NCBI GenBank assembly: GCA_900549455.1
Contig: UROM01000004.1
Coordinates: forward strand, 1 to 40,210
Source of the DNA: an uncultured Collinsella sp.
Lineage (GTDB): Bacteria; Actinomycetota; Coriobacteriia; Coriobacteriales; Coriobacteriaceae
DNA: 40,210 nucleotides
Direction of reading: 5' to 3'
Shown here: one piece after another, positions 31,181 to 39,370 of the stretch
Layout of the letters: each line of letters starts with the position of its first letter
Numbering within the stretch: the stretch's first letter is position 1
Program-made: the position numbers and the translations under genes
Notes under the pieces: model-generated
Told to the model about the DNA's origin: nothing
Databases searched by the model: none
The model's input: the letters and a program-made list of their open reading frames with translations, nothing else

Positions 31181-31220
31181 CAAAACCACCACAAAGGTGC
31201 CTGTCCCCATTGTGGTGGTT
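31181..31220 (+). repeat. 40-bp direct repeat, right copy
   Basis: 39 of 40 bases match 30811-30850. Here the 11-base arms AACCACCACAA and TTGTGGTGGTT are perfect. Its last base touches the stop codon of the convergent pseudouridine synthase gene, so it may also serve as that gene's 3' hairpin. Confidence 0.92.
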
Positions 31221-31879
31221 TAAGGCTCCCAGGGGCAGGGGGCTTCGATGTGGATGTGCTCGCCGGTTACGGGATGGGTGAAGGACACGCTGTGGGCGTG
31301 GAGCATCAGGCCGCAGGGGCGCGGCGTGCCGTACAGGTCGTCGCCAACCAGGGGATGATGCTCGCTGGCCAGGTGGACGCGAATCTGATGCTTGCGGCCG
31401 GTGAGCAGCTCGACATCGATATACGAACGCGTGGGCAGACCTCGGCGGCTCTTAAGGCGCTTGAGCACCTTCACGCGCGTCTGCGAAGGCTTGCCGCTGG
31501 CGCCGACGCGCATCTTGCGGCTGTCGTGGCGGTCGCGGGCGATGGGCTTGTCGATGAGCTTCTCGTTCCAGTCGATCTTGCCCTCGGCCAGCGCCAGATA
31601 GTGCTTTTCGAAGGCGTGGTCGTTCACCATCTGGTCAAAGGCGGGCTGCGTCTGCTTGTCGAGCGAGAACAGCACCACGCCGGTGGTGTTGCGGTCCAGG
31701 CGGTTGAGCGGCTGCATGTCGGTCGCGGCAAAGCCGTCGCCCATCGCCAGCAAAAGGTCGCTGGCGTAGTCGGTAAGTGTGCGCTCACCGGTGCCGTCGC
31801 CGTGGACGATCATGCCGGCGGGCTTATCGATGGCCATGAGCCAGGCGTCGCAGTAGAGGACTTGAGGTTCTTCGTTCAC
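31220..31879 (-). CDS. RluA-family pseudouridine synthase
   Basis: A 219-residue pseudouridine synthase, converting uridines of rRNA or tRNA to pseudouridine. Motifs: LYCDAWLMAIDKPAGMIVHGDG, the catalytic-Asp motif PLNRLDRNTTGVVLF at about residues 56-70, KHYLALAEG, and GRKHQIRVHLASEHHPLVGDDLYG. It lacks an S4 RNA-binding domain, so it fits the short RluA/TruC-like forms. Start is GTG (31879-31877) after AAAGGCTTACAC. The U32-type gene ends 15 bases upstream on the same strand; both probably form one transcript for RNA modification. Target position is unknown. Confidence 0.9.
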   Translation of the reverse strand: MNEEPQVLYCDAWLMAIDKPAGMIVHGDGTGERTLTDYASDLLLAMGDGFAATDMQPLNRLDRNTTGVVLFSLDKQTQPAFDQMVNDHAFEKHYLALAEGKIDWNEKLIDKPIARDRHDSRKMRVGASGKPSQTRVKVLKRLKSRRGLPTRSYIDVELLTGRKHQIRVHLASEHHPLVGDDLYGTPRPCGLMLHAHSVSFTHPVTGEHIHIEAPCPWEP

Positions 31880-31894
31880 GTGTAAGCCTTTCGG

Positions 31895-34387
31895 TTAGCT
31901 AATTCCCACAAACATGCAGCCCGAGGTGGCGCCGCGCAGGCGGGCAGCGGGCTTGCGACCTGCCTGAGCTGCCTCAATGGCGCGGCGGACACGAGCAACG
32001 GCACGGCCAATCTCATCGGCTTCGAGCAAGGTTCCGTCAACCATAAGACGGCGCACGCCGGCATCGAGCAGCTGCGGAACCTGCGGCGTGAGGTCGATAG
32101 GGTAGGCATCGTACAGGCGTGAGCGGCCGTGGATGTCGGTACGCACGGGCATGACCTTGCCGTCGATATTCTTGAGCGACAGCTTGCGGACGCGCAGGCG
32201 GCAGCTGGCACAATCGTGGATACAACCGTTGGCCACCTGCAGGATGCAGTGCTCGCTCGTCATAACGCGCGGGCGGCCGAACACGGTGATGCCCAGGGCT
32301 GCGGGCGCGGAGGTGCCAAGCGAGATAATCTCGTCGAGCGTGATCTCGGGCGAAAGCCAAAACGCGCCGGCTCCGCGCTCGGCAAGTGCCTCCATGCAAG
32401 GCGTGTTGTGCACGGGCAGGCAGGATCGGATCTCGGCCGTGGCGCCGGTCTGCGCGGCAGTAGCAAGCTCGGAGATATTGCCGACGGCGACAGTCGCTCC
32501 AGCCTGTATCCACGGGTCAACGCGGACGTGGTCTACGGCGCGGCAGACCTCATCGAGCACGGGTACGATGCCCTGCTCAAACGCAACGGCGGGGGAGAGT
32601 TCGGCCGCATCGAGCGCGTCGGTGGTCATGTAGATGCGCGTTGCGCCCTCGGCGCGAGCGGCCTCGGCGGCCTCGAGCGAGGTGACGGCGGCGCAGATCT
32701 GCGGCTCATCGCGGTAGTGTGCGGGCATGGGGCGCGTACATTTGTCGAGCACCGGCAACTCGAGCGTTTTCGCGCGCTCCTCGTAGGGTGCCAGAATGGC
32801 CTCTTCCAGCGCCTTGCAAGCGGCGGCGCGCACCTTATGCACGGCGGAGAAACCCATGCCACAGCCTTCATCGAGCGCCACATCAAAGCTCGCAGCCTCA
32901 AAGGGCGAGGAGCCCAGGCGTCCGACGTGCTCCACCAGATCGGCCGCCTCGACGGCGCGAGTCTTGGCGGCCTCGACGGTAAAGCCGGTGGCGGTGGCGG
33001 TGAGCGCGGGGTCGTCGCAGCAGGTGAGCGTCACGGTAAATGGCTCGTCCAGACGTGCCACAACGGACACATCTACGGCGCGGCGGCGCAGCACGTCGCG
33101 CTTGAGCGCGGCACCGGCGGCGTCAATAGCGCGCTGGCTTCGAATCACGCGCACGCGGCAGCCCTCGGGCATGCTGCGGGGCACGCGGCACTCGATGATG
33201 TCGCCGGCAGCCGCATCCTCGGCGGCGATGGTGGTCAGGAACTGGTCGAACTCATCGTCGTGACGAAGCTCCAGCAGGTCGCCCTTGCCCACGGGCTCAA
33301 ACAGCTCAATGCGGGCGATGGCAGCGCGACGACGGCGGTCGTCGGGCTTGAGCCCGCGCACATCGCGGTTGGCCAGGCGGCTACCAAGCACCGTGCCCAC
33401 GATCTGGCCGCGGTTGTTGGAGCGCTCGTAGCTCATCATCTCGTCACCCGAGGTACCGTCTTGGTAGGCATGCGTAAAGTCGCGGTTAAAGCAGCGCTTG
33501 AGCTGGCGCTGGCGGGCGGCATCCTCATCCTTAGAGGTCGAAACATCGGCCAGCATGTCATCAATCTGATGACGATACACGTCGACGATGGAATACACAT
33601 AATCGGGCGCCTTCATGCGGCCCTCGAGTTTGAGCGATGCAGCACCGGCGTCATACAGACGGCGAACGAGCTGCGACGTGTTGGTGTCGCGTGGGCACAG
33701 CGCGCGCTCGCGACCGGCGGGGGAGAGCGAACGGCCGTTCTCGTCGATCAGCTCGTAAGGCAGGCGACAGGGCTGAGCGCACATGCCGCGGTTGGCCGAG
33801 CGTCCCGCCATGGCAAAGCTCGACAGCAGGCACAGGCCCGAGTAGCAAAAGCAGATGGCACCGTGGCTAAAGACCTCCAGGTCAACGTCAGGCGCGGCGT
33901 CGTGGATGGCGGCGATCTCGTCGATGGAGAGCTCGCGCGACAAGGTCACGCGGTCGGCGCCCTGCTCACGGCACCAGATAGTCCCGCGGTCATCGTGGAT
34001 GTTCGCCTGGGTCGAGATGTGTGTCTCGATGCCGGGCATGGTGCGCTTGACCTCAAAGAACAGGCCCCAGTCCTGGATGATAAAGGCGTCGGCGCCCAGC
34101 GTGGAGCAGCGATGGATGAGCTGCAGCGCATCGCTCATCTCGGACTGCTTGATGACGATGTTTACCGTGACATAAACGCGCGAGCCGGCCAGGTGTGCAG
34201 CGTGGCAGGCCTGCTCAAAGGCCTCGTCGGTAAAGTTCGTTGCCTTGCGGCGGGCGTTGAAGCTGCCCATGCCGCAGTAGATGGCATCGGCGCCAGCAGC
34301 GAGTGCGGCGGCAAAGGGCTCCGGGCCTCCGGCGGGGGCCAAGAGCTCGGGCCTGCGGTTGGTGGTTCGACTGGCGGTTGCGGTCAT
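31895..34387 (-). CDS. U32-family protein, RlhA-like 23S rRNA hydroxylase
   Basis: An 830-residue member of the peptidase U32 family. The N-terminal TIM-barrel part starts ELLAPAGGPEPFAAALAAGADAIYCG, and the U32 signature EVFSHGAICFCYSGLCLLSSF is followed by GMCAQPCRLPY, giving the four-Cys cluster typical of these proteins. A DUF3656-like middle region and a second barrel-like C-terminal part with CASCRLRVRKL follow. E. coli RlhA of this family hydroxylates C2501 of 23S rRNA using prephenate; older 'collagenase' names are misleading. It is longer than RlhA (~650). ATG 34387 follows GAAAGGCAGGAT. Its neighbour is a pseudouridine synthase, which supports rRNA modification as the shared theme. 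Confidence 0.85.
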   Translation of the reverse strand: MTATASRTTNRRPELLAPAGGPEPFAAALAAGADAIYCGMGSFNARRKATNFTDEAFEQACHAAHLAGSRVYVTVNIVIKQSEMSDALQLIHRCSTLGADAFIIQDWGLFFEVKRTMPGIETHISTQANIHDDRGTIWCREQGADRVTLSRELSIDEIAAIHDAAPDVDLEVFSHGAICFCYSGLCLLSSFAMAGRSANRGMCAQPCRLPYELIDENGRSLSPAGRERALCPRDTNTSQLVRRLYDAGAASLKLEGRMKAPDYVYSIVDVYRHQIDDMLADVSTSKDEDAARQRQLKRCFNRDFTHAYQDGTSGDEMMSYERSNNRGQIVGTVLGSRLANRDVRGLKPDDRRRRAAIARIELFEPVGKGDLLELRHDDEFDQFLTTIAAEDAAAGDIIECRVPRSMPEGCRVRVIRSQRAIDAAGAALKRDVLRRRAVDVSVVARLDEPFTVTLTCCDDPALTATATGFTVEAAKTRAVEAADLVEHVGRLGSSPFEAASFDVALDEGCGMGFSAVHKVRAAACKALEEAILAPYEERAKTLELPVLDKCTRPMPAHYRDEPQICAAVTSLEAAEAARAEGATRIYMTTDALDAAELSPAVAFEQGIVPVLDEVCRAVDHVRVDPWIQAGATVAVGNISELATAAQTGATAEIRSCLPVHNTPCMEALAERGAGAFWLSPEITLDEIISLGTSAPAALGITVFGRPRVMTSEHCILQVANGCIHDCASCRLRVRKLSLKNIDGKVMPVRTDIHGRSRLYDAYPIDLTPQVPQLLDAGVRRLMVDGTLLEADEIGRAVARVRRAIEAAQAGRKPAARLRGATSGCMFVGIS

Positions 34388-34497
34388 ATCCTGCCTTTCA
34401 AAATGCTCAGATACTCAAAAGTATAGTGGTGCCGTCGCGGCAGGCGATGCCCGCAGCCTAAGCAGGACAAAGTCTTCAGCAGCCTCTCGGGCAAAAA

Positions 34498-34561
34498 TGA
34501 TCCCTTTTCCTCCGTCCCTAAGGGATCACGTGATCCGAAGGGGACGGAGGAAAAGGGATCA
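34498..34561. repeat. Head-to-head pair of the 31-bp palindromic repeat (copies 2a and 2b)
   Basis: Copy 2a (34498-34528) and inverted copy 2b (34531-34561) are two bases apart. The outer 21 bases of each side are perfect reverse complements, so the pair can form a long hairpin with smaller ones inside. It lies between the divergent U32 and ridA genes. Otherwise the 34388-34764 gap holds only the ridA promoter. Confidence 0.9.
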
Positions 34562-34647
34562 GTATTCGGGCACGTCGCCGGTCACGCCGTTCATCGGCCC
34601 GTACGCGCCGTTGGGCGATAAAATATTCTCGCAATGTGATAATAATC

Positions 34648-34676
34648 TTGCACAGCGCAAAATCATCCCCTACTAT
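34648..34676 (+). promoter_or_regulatory. Possible ridA promoter
   Basis: TTGCAC (34648-34653), 17-base spacer, TACTAT (34671-34676). Weak matches to consensus but correct spacing; ridA starts about 90 bases downstream. Confidence 0.35.
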
Positions 34677-34764
34677 CCCAATCAAGCGCGGTGTTCAGAC
34701 CGAACTGTGCCTCCCGGTGCGAACGCCGCGCTCACGCTCTCTAGTTGATTGTAAGGAGAAAAAC

Positions 34765-35142
34765 ATGAGCAAGACCGTCGTGTCTTCCGATAACGCACCG
34801 GCCGCCATCGGCCCGTATTCCCCCGGCATCCAGACCGGCAACATGGTGTTTCTGTCCGGCCAGCTGGGCATTGACCCTGCAACCGGCAAGATGCCCGAGG
34901 GCGTCGAGGCTCAGGCCAAGCAGTCCCTCGCTAACGTCGAGGCCCTGCTGACCGCTGCCGGCGCCACGTTTGCCGATGTCGTCAAGACCACGGTCTACCT
35001 GGCCGACATCGCCGACTTCGCCGCCGTGAACGAGATCTACGCCTCCAAGTTCGAGGCTCCGTTCCCCGCGCGCAGCGCCTTCCAGGTTGCCGCCCTTCCG
35101 GCTGGCGGTCTGGTCGAGATCGAGGTCATCGCCGCCCTCTAA
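34765..35142 (+). CDS. ridA: RidA family enamine/imine deaminase
   Basis: RidA speeds hydrolysis of reactive enamines such as 2-aminoacrylate to keto acids and ammonia. The 125-residue length is normal. Motifs: NAPAAIGPYSPGIQTGNMVFLSGQLG, AQAKQSLANVEALLTAAG, VVKTTVYLADIADFAAVNEIYASKF, and PARSAFQVAALPAGGLVEIEVIA with the substrate-binding Arg and Glu. ATG 34765 follows GTAAGGAGAAAAAC. A strong terminator follows. It lies beside a purine degradation-type cluster; diaminopropionate ammonia-lyase (YgeX) of such clusters releases 2-aminoacrylate, so a functional link is reasonable but inferred. Confidence 0.95.
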   Translation: MSKTVVSSDNAPAAIGPYSPGIQTGNMVFLSGQLGIDPATGKMPEGVEAQAKQSLANVEALLTAAGATFADVVKTTVYLADIADFAAVNEIYASKFEAPFPARSAFQVAALPAGGLVEIEVIAAL

Positions 35143-35171
35143 GGCGTTGACAACAACTAAACATGACATGC

Positions 35172-35210
35172 AAAAAGACCCTGCAGCGCGTGTGAACTGC
35201 AGGGTCTTTT
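35172..35210 (+). terminator. Intrinsic terminator of ridA
   Basis: AAAAGACCCTGCAG pairs perfectly with CTGCAGGGTCTTTT across a 10-base loop. The symmetric A/T ends make it usable from both strands, so it may also serve the convergent regulator gene. Confidence 0.93.
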
Positions 35211-35230
35211 GTCAAGCGATGCGACAAAAA

Positions 35231-35261
35231 TGATCCGTTTTCCTCCGTCCCCAAGGGATCA
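35231..35261 (+). repeat. 31-bp palindromic repeat, copy 3
   Basis: TGATCC arms around TTTTCCTCCGTCCCC, differing from copy 1 (28745-28775) only around the right arm. It lies 5 bases past the stop of the convergent regulator gene. Confidence 0.88.
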
Positions 35262-35266
35262 GTGGG

Positions 35267-35923
35267 TTAGCCCTCCTTGCGGACCTTTTGCAGATAGCGG
35301 TAGACGCTGGGCTCAGAGATTCCAAGCGCGGCGGCAGCGCAGGCAACGGCGCCCTTGAGCATAAACACGCCGTTGCCGTTGAGATGGCGGATAACATCGA
35401 CGCGGTCGGCCTGGCCGAGCGAGGCGACATCCTGCCCGCGGCTTTCGAGCAGCTCGGAAATACTGCGGTCGATGAGCTCCTGCGTGGACTCCGAAAGGCT
35501 TTCGACCTCGATGGGGGAGGGCTCGGTGCGTGCGGGAGCGGCGTCAAAGCAGGCCATAAGCTGCTGGGCCATGGCACTGATGTTGCGCACGGCCGAAAGA
35601 TCGGTGTTGACGCAGAGCATGCCGACGATCTCGCCGTCCTCGCGAATGAAGTACGTCGCCGACTCCAGCGTCTTGCCACCGGCACCGCGGCCTTCGTAGC
35701 CCGTAATGAACGGCAGATCGCGATATTTACCATCGTGCATGATCTTGAGTGCCAGATCGGTGGCGGGACCGCCGACCTTACGGCCGCTCACGATGCCGTT
35801 GCGAATATCGACGATGGCGTGGTCGGGATCCGAGAAATCGTGCAGCACGATTTCGCTGTTTTTGCCGAGTATCTGCTCCAGGAAATCGACCATCGGCAAA
35901 AAGCGACGTACGGTCTCGTTCAC
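35267..35923 (-). CDS. YheO/DauR-type PAS plus HTH transcriptional regulator
   Basis: A 218-residue regulator. The N-terminal YheO-like PAS domain (about residues 5-115) shows FLPMVDFLEQILGKNSEIVLHDFSDPDHAIVDIRNG and FITGYEGRGAGGKTLESATYFIREDGEIVGMLCVN; the C-terminal HTH (about 170-215) shows DVIRHLNGNGVFMLKGAVACAAAALGISEPSVYRYLQKV. Start is GTG 35923-35921 after AAAGGAGTTGCCC; the open frame reaches further upstream but without family similarity. Members sense small ligands; DauR controls D-arginine use. It is divergent from the purine permease gene and convergent to ridA, so it may control the permease-ssnA-ygfK set. Confidence 0.85.
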   Translation of the reverse strand: MNETVRRFLPMVDFLEQILGKNSEIVLHDFSDPDHAIVDIRNGIVSGRKVGGPATDLALKIMHDGKYRDLPFITGYEGRGAGGKTLESATYFIREDGEIVGMLCVNTDLSAVRNISAMAQQLMACFDAAPARTEPSPIEVESLSESTQELIDRSISELLESRGQDVASLGQADRVDVIRHLNGNGVFMLKGAVACAAAALGISEPSVYRYLQKVRKEG

Positions 35924-36161
35924 GGGCAACTCCTTTGGGTGAAATCGGAAATGTTCATAACAATTATTTCTCATGGTAACACGGTGTCTATTGACTCGCA
36001 TATTCGCAGGTACATTGCGTAATACGGACGAGCGGTAGGAATTTGGCGGTAAACGGTCGACCAAAAGAAAAGTTAGATGTTATTTTGACCAGACACTTTC
36101 CTGACCTGCGGAAATGCATTGCCTCAGCTCAAGAATAGTCTGATAACAAAAAATTATTATT

Positions 36162-36180
36162 GAGAATGAGAATCATCTTT
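36162..36180 (+). promoter_or_regulatory. Fur-box-like sequence in the regulator-permease intergenic region
   Basis: The 19 bases starting GAGAATGAGAATCATC match the classic GATAATGATAATCATTATC at about 14 positions. It lies about 96 bases before the permease start. The 36065-36275 region also contains AT-rich stretches suited to divergent promoters. Chance match is possible. Confidence 0.3.
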
Positions 36181-36275
36181 AATACGATATGCAACGAAGG
36201 CACAACCTCACCCCCGCACTGCGTCACAATAGAGCGTTAGATGCGAAAACAACTACTTCGAGGATTGGTGGTCAA

Positions 36276-37670
36276 ATGGCCCAGGAGACGGTTACGAACG
36301 GCACTGAAGCCCTGTTCACTCGCGAAGGCATGCCGCCCGTTAAGGAAATGATCCCGTGTGCCCTTCAGCACGTACTGGCATCGTTTGCCGGCATTATTAC
36401 CCCGGCGGTCATCATGGCCGGCGTCTACGGCTTTAATAGCCAGCAGAGCACCGACATCATTCAGGTTGCGCTTATTCTTTCGGCAATCGACACGGCCCTT
36501 CAGGCCTTCGCTCCCTTCCGTCGCATCGGCGGCGGCCTGCCCATCGTCATGGGCGTTTCGTTCGCGTTCCTGCCGGCCCTGCAGGCCATGGGCGCCTCGG
36601 GCTTTAGCTTTGGTGCGCTGCTGGGCGGCGAGATTGTCGGCGGTGCCGTCGCGGTCCTCTTTGGTTTGGCCTACAGCAAGATTAAGTGGCTGTTCCCGCC
36701 CGTCGTGACCGGTACGGTTATCTTCTCCATCGGCGTTTCGCTGTATCCCACGGCCGTCAAGTATATGGCTGGCGGCATGGGCACGCCGCTGTGGGGCACC
36801 CCGCAGGCCTGGTGTGTCGCTCTTATCACCTTCGCCGTGGTCTTTGCGCTCGCCAACTTTGGCAAGGGCACGCTCAAGCTGGGATCCGTGTTCTTTGGCA
36901 TGATCGTTGGCATGATCGTTTCGATCCCCTTTGGCATGATCGACTTCTCCAGCGTTGCTACCGCTCAGGTCTTCGCCCTTCCCAAGCTCATGCCCTACGC
37001 GCTCGAGTTTGATCCCGAGGTCTGCATTACCCTCGCCGTCGTGTTCCCCATGGTTGCCATCCAGGTTATCGGTGACGTCTCCGCCGCCTGCCTGGGCTCT
37101 ATCGACCGTATGCCCACCGAGCGCGAGCTCTCCGGCGCTATCGTGTCCCAGGGTCTCACCTCTATGGTCGGCGGCCTGCTGGGCGGTCTTCCCACCAGCG
37201 CCCTTGGCCAGAACGTGGGCATCATCTGCTCCAACAAGGTCGTCAACAAGTGGGTCTTTGTGATCATCGCGGCCGTCTTTGCCATTGCCGGTCTGTTCCC
37301 GCAGCTCTCTGCCGTTCTTTCCGCTATCCCGCAGCCCGTCATCGGCGGCGCGACCGTCGGCGTCTTTGGCACCATCACCATGAACGGCGTGCGCATGTTC
37401 ACCCGCGAGGGCCTCACGCAGCGCACTACCACCATCGTTGGTACCTCCGTCGTCTTTGGCCTGGGTATCTGGATGGCTAGCGGTTGCCTTGCCGGTGAGG
37501 GTATGCCCACCTGGGTGCCCACCGTCATCGGCTCCAATGCTGTAACCCCCACCGCCATCATGGCCATTGTTCTTAACCTGATTCTTCCGCAGACGCCGGT
37601 CGTGGCTCAGCACATCGATGCTGCCAAGGACGCTGCCGTGGATCTGGTCTTGCCCGAGAGCAAGAAGTAA
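36276..37670 (+). CDS. NCS2-family purine (xanthine/uric acid-type) permease
   Basis: A 464-residue membrane protein of the nucleobase:cation symporter-2 family, with about 14 hydrophobic segments. Typical stretches: CALQHVLASFAGIITPAVIMAG, FRRIGGGLPIVMGVSFAFLPALQAM, the conserved QVIGDVSA in TM8, and the TSALGQNVGIICSNKV motif (QNxGxxxxTK family signature, here with Ser-Asn before Lys). ATG 36276 is chosen by similarity; the upstream extension from 36189 is not conserved in character. It is divergent from the regulator and upstream of ssnA and ygfK, so a purine such as xanthine or urate is the likely substrate; uracil is less likely. Confidence 0.88.
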   Translation: MAQETVTNGTEALFTREGMPPVKEMIPCALQHVLASFAGIITPAVIMAGVYGFNSQQSTDIIQVALILSAIDTALQAFAPFRRIGGGLPIVMGVSFAFLPALQAMGASGFSFGALLGGEIVGGAVAVLFGLAYSKIKWLFPPVVTGTVIFSIGVSLYPTAVKYMAGGMGTPLWGTPQAWCVALITFAVVFALANFGKGTLKLGSVFFGMIVGMIVSIPFGMIDFSSVATAQVFALPKLMPYALEFDPEVCITLAVVFPMVAIQVIGDVSAACLGSIDRMPTERELSGAIVSQGLTSMVGGLLGGLPTSALGQNVGIICSNKVVNKWVFVIIAAVFAIAGLFPQLSAVLSAIPQPVIGGATVGVFGTITMNGVRMFTREGLTQRTTTIVGTSVVFGLGIWMASGCLAGEGMPTWVPTVIGSNAVTPTAIMAIVLNLILPQTPVVAQHIDAAKDAAVDLVLPESKK

Positions 37671-37687
37671 CCAATTCGGTGCTATTT

Positions 37688-37850
37688 GTCGGCGGACGTA
37701 TCGCCTCGTCCGCCGACGTCATGCGGCGCCAAGCCGCACTTCAAAGGGTTTGTCCCTTTGGTGAAGCGTTGACGGGAGAGGGCCCGTTTCCGGTGTAGGC
37801 CGGCGCTTCGCACTCCGCCATGTCAGAGGTGTCAAACCCCGCCTCTGATG
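37688..37850 (+). promoter_or_regulatory. Hairpins in the permease-ssnA gap
   Basis: GTCGGCGGAC pairs with GTCCGCCGAC (37688-37717), GCGGC with GCCGC (about 37724-37738), CAAAGGG with CCCTTTG (about 37743-37761), and TCAGAGG with CCTCTGA (about 37824-37848). There is no T tract, so they may stabilise or attenuate the transcript rather than end it. I do not recognise a known riboswitch. Confidence 0.45.
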
Positions 37851-37865
37851 TTGAAGGGAGCATCC

Positions 37866-39221
37866 ATGCTTCTGGTCGCTAACGGTTCCGTCTTTACCCG
37901 CAACGCTCAGACCCCGTTCATTCCAAACGGTGCGGTCGCCATTGACGGAGATACGATCGTCGAAGTGGGCCCCGAGTGCGAGCTCAAGGCCAAGTACCCG
38001 GATGCCGAGTACGTCGACGCCCAGGGCAACCTCATCATGCCCGGACTCATCAACTGCCACACCCACATCTACTCGGGTCTGGCCCGCGGCCTTGCCATCA
38101 AGGGCTGCAACCCCACCAACTTCCTGGAGAATCTTGAGCAGCAGTGGTGGAAGATCGACGACAACCTGACGCTCGACGGCACCAAGGCCAGCGCCTATGC
38201 CACGACTCTTGACTCCATCCGCGATGGCGTCACCACGATCTTCGATCACCATGCGAGCTTCTGCGAGATCCCGGGAAGCCTCTTTACCATTAAGGATGCC
38301 GCGCAGGAGCTGGGCATGCGTTCATGCCTGTGCTACGAGGTCTCCGATCGCCGCGGCCAGGAAAAATGCGACCAGGCCATTGCCGAGAACGCCGAGTTTG
38401 CCCAGTGGGCCGCCAAGGAGCGTCGCGATAACGATAACCACATGATCGCCGCCATGTTTGGCGGTCACGCCACCTTTACGCTGTCGGACGAGACCATGGA
38501 CAAGATGGCCGAGGCCAACAACGGCCTGACCGGCTTTCACATCCATGTGTGCGAGGGCATGAACGACGTGTGGGACTCCCGCCTCAATCGCGGTGGCATC
38601 AGCCCCGTCGAGCGCCTGCTGCAGCACAACCTGCTGGGTCCCGACACCATGCTCGGCCACTGCATCCACGTGACGCCTGCCGAGATGGATATCGTCAAGG
38701 AGTCCGGCACCTGGCTCGTCAACAACCCCGAATCCAATATGGGCAACGCCGTGGGCTGCGCCCCCGTGCTCGAGTTCTTCCGCCGCGGCATCCCCGTGTG
38801 CATGGGCACCGACGCCTACACCCACGATATGCTCGAGAGCCTCAAGGTCTTCCTGATCATTCAGCGCCACAACGCCGCCATGCCCAACGTGGGCTGGTGC
38901 GAGGCCATGACGATGCTGTTCGAGAACAACGCCAAGATGGCGAGCAAGTACTTCGATCGCAAACTCGGCGTGCTCGAGGCCGGCGCCGCCGCCGACGTCA
39001 TCGTTATGGACTACAAGCCCTTTACGCCGCTGAGCGAGGAGAACATCGACGGCCACATGCTCTTTGGCATGATGGGCAAAAACTGCCGCACCACCATCAT
39101 CAACGGCCGCGTCCTGTACAAGGATCGCGAGTTTGTCGGTATCGATGAGGACAAGATCAACGCGTGGACCATGGCCGAGTCCAAGAAGCTCTGGAGCACG
39201 CTCAACGATCGCGTGTACTAA
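37866..39221 (+). CDS. ssnA: SsnA-type putative aminohydrolase
   Basis: A 451-residue amidohydrolase-superfamily enzyme of the SsnA group, related to guanine deaminase and chlorohydrolases. Metal-site motifs: LIMPGLINCHTHIYSGLARGL, DHHASF, LTGFHIHVCEG, LGHCIHVTPAEMD, NNPESNMGNAVG and MGTDAYTHDMLESLK. ATG 37866 follows GAAGGGAG. In gut bacteria ssnA lies with ygfK, xdh and hyuA in loci for selenium-dependent molybdenum hydroxylases and anaerobic purine/urate degradation; that order (ssnA then ygfK) is kept here. The exact reaction is not settled by sequence, but a deaminating or ring-opening step on a purine-derived intermediate is plausible. Confidence 0.9.
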   Translation: MLLVANGSVFTRNAQTPFIPNGAVAIDGDTIVEVGPECELKAKYPDAEYVDAQGNLIMPGLINCHTHIYSGLARGLAIKGCNPTNFLENLEQQWWKIDDNLTLDGTKASAYATTLDSIRDGVTTIFDHHASFCEIPGSLFTIKDAAQELGMRSCLCYEVSDRRGQEKCDQAIAENAEFAQWAAKERRDNDNHMIAAMFGGHATFTLSDETMDKMAEANNGLTGFHIHVCEGMNDVWDSRLNRGGISPVERLLQHNLLGPDTMLGHCIHVTPAEMDIVKESGTWLVNNPESNMGNAVGCAPVLEFFRRGIPVCMGTDAYTHDMLESLKVFLIIQRHNAAMPNVGWCEAMTMLFENNAKMASKYFDRKLGVLEAGAAADVIVMDYKPFTPLSEENIDGHMLFGMMGKNCRTTIINGRVLYKDREFVGIDEDKINAWTMAESKKLWSTLNDRVY

Positions 39222-39236
39222 TCCAACTGGAGATTC

Positions 39237-39272
39237 GCGCGCGTCGGATGTTTCGCCGCATCCGGCGCGCGC
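39237..39272 (+). other. Very GC-rich hairpin between ssnA and ygfK
   Basis: The 14-base arms GCGCGCGTCGGATG (39237-39250) and CATCCGGCGCGCGC (39259-39272) pair with one G-T pair across an 8-base loop. There is no T tract. It may act as an mRNA stabiliser or processing site that sets the ratio of ssnA to ygfK. Confidence 0.6.
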
Positions 39273-39370
39273 ATAGGCGGCCTCCGCGGGGTCGCCGGCG
39301 CTGTGCTAGCGCTACACCGTATTTGCGCCCGTCGCGCGGTCTCGCCGGGCGTTACAGAGAGGAGCTCATT

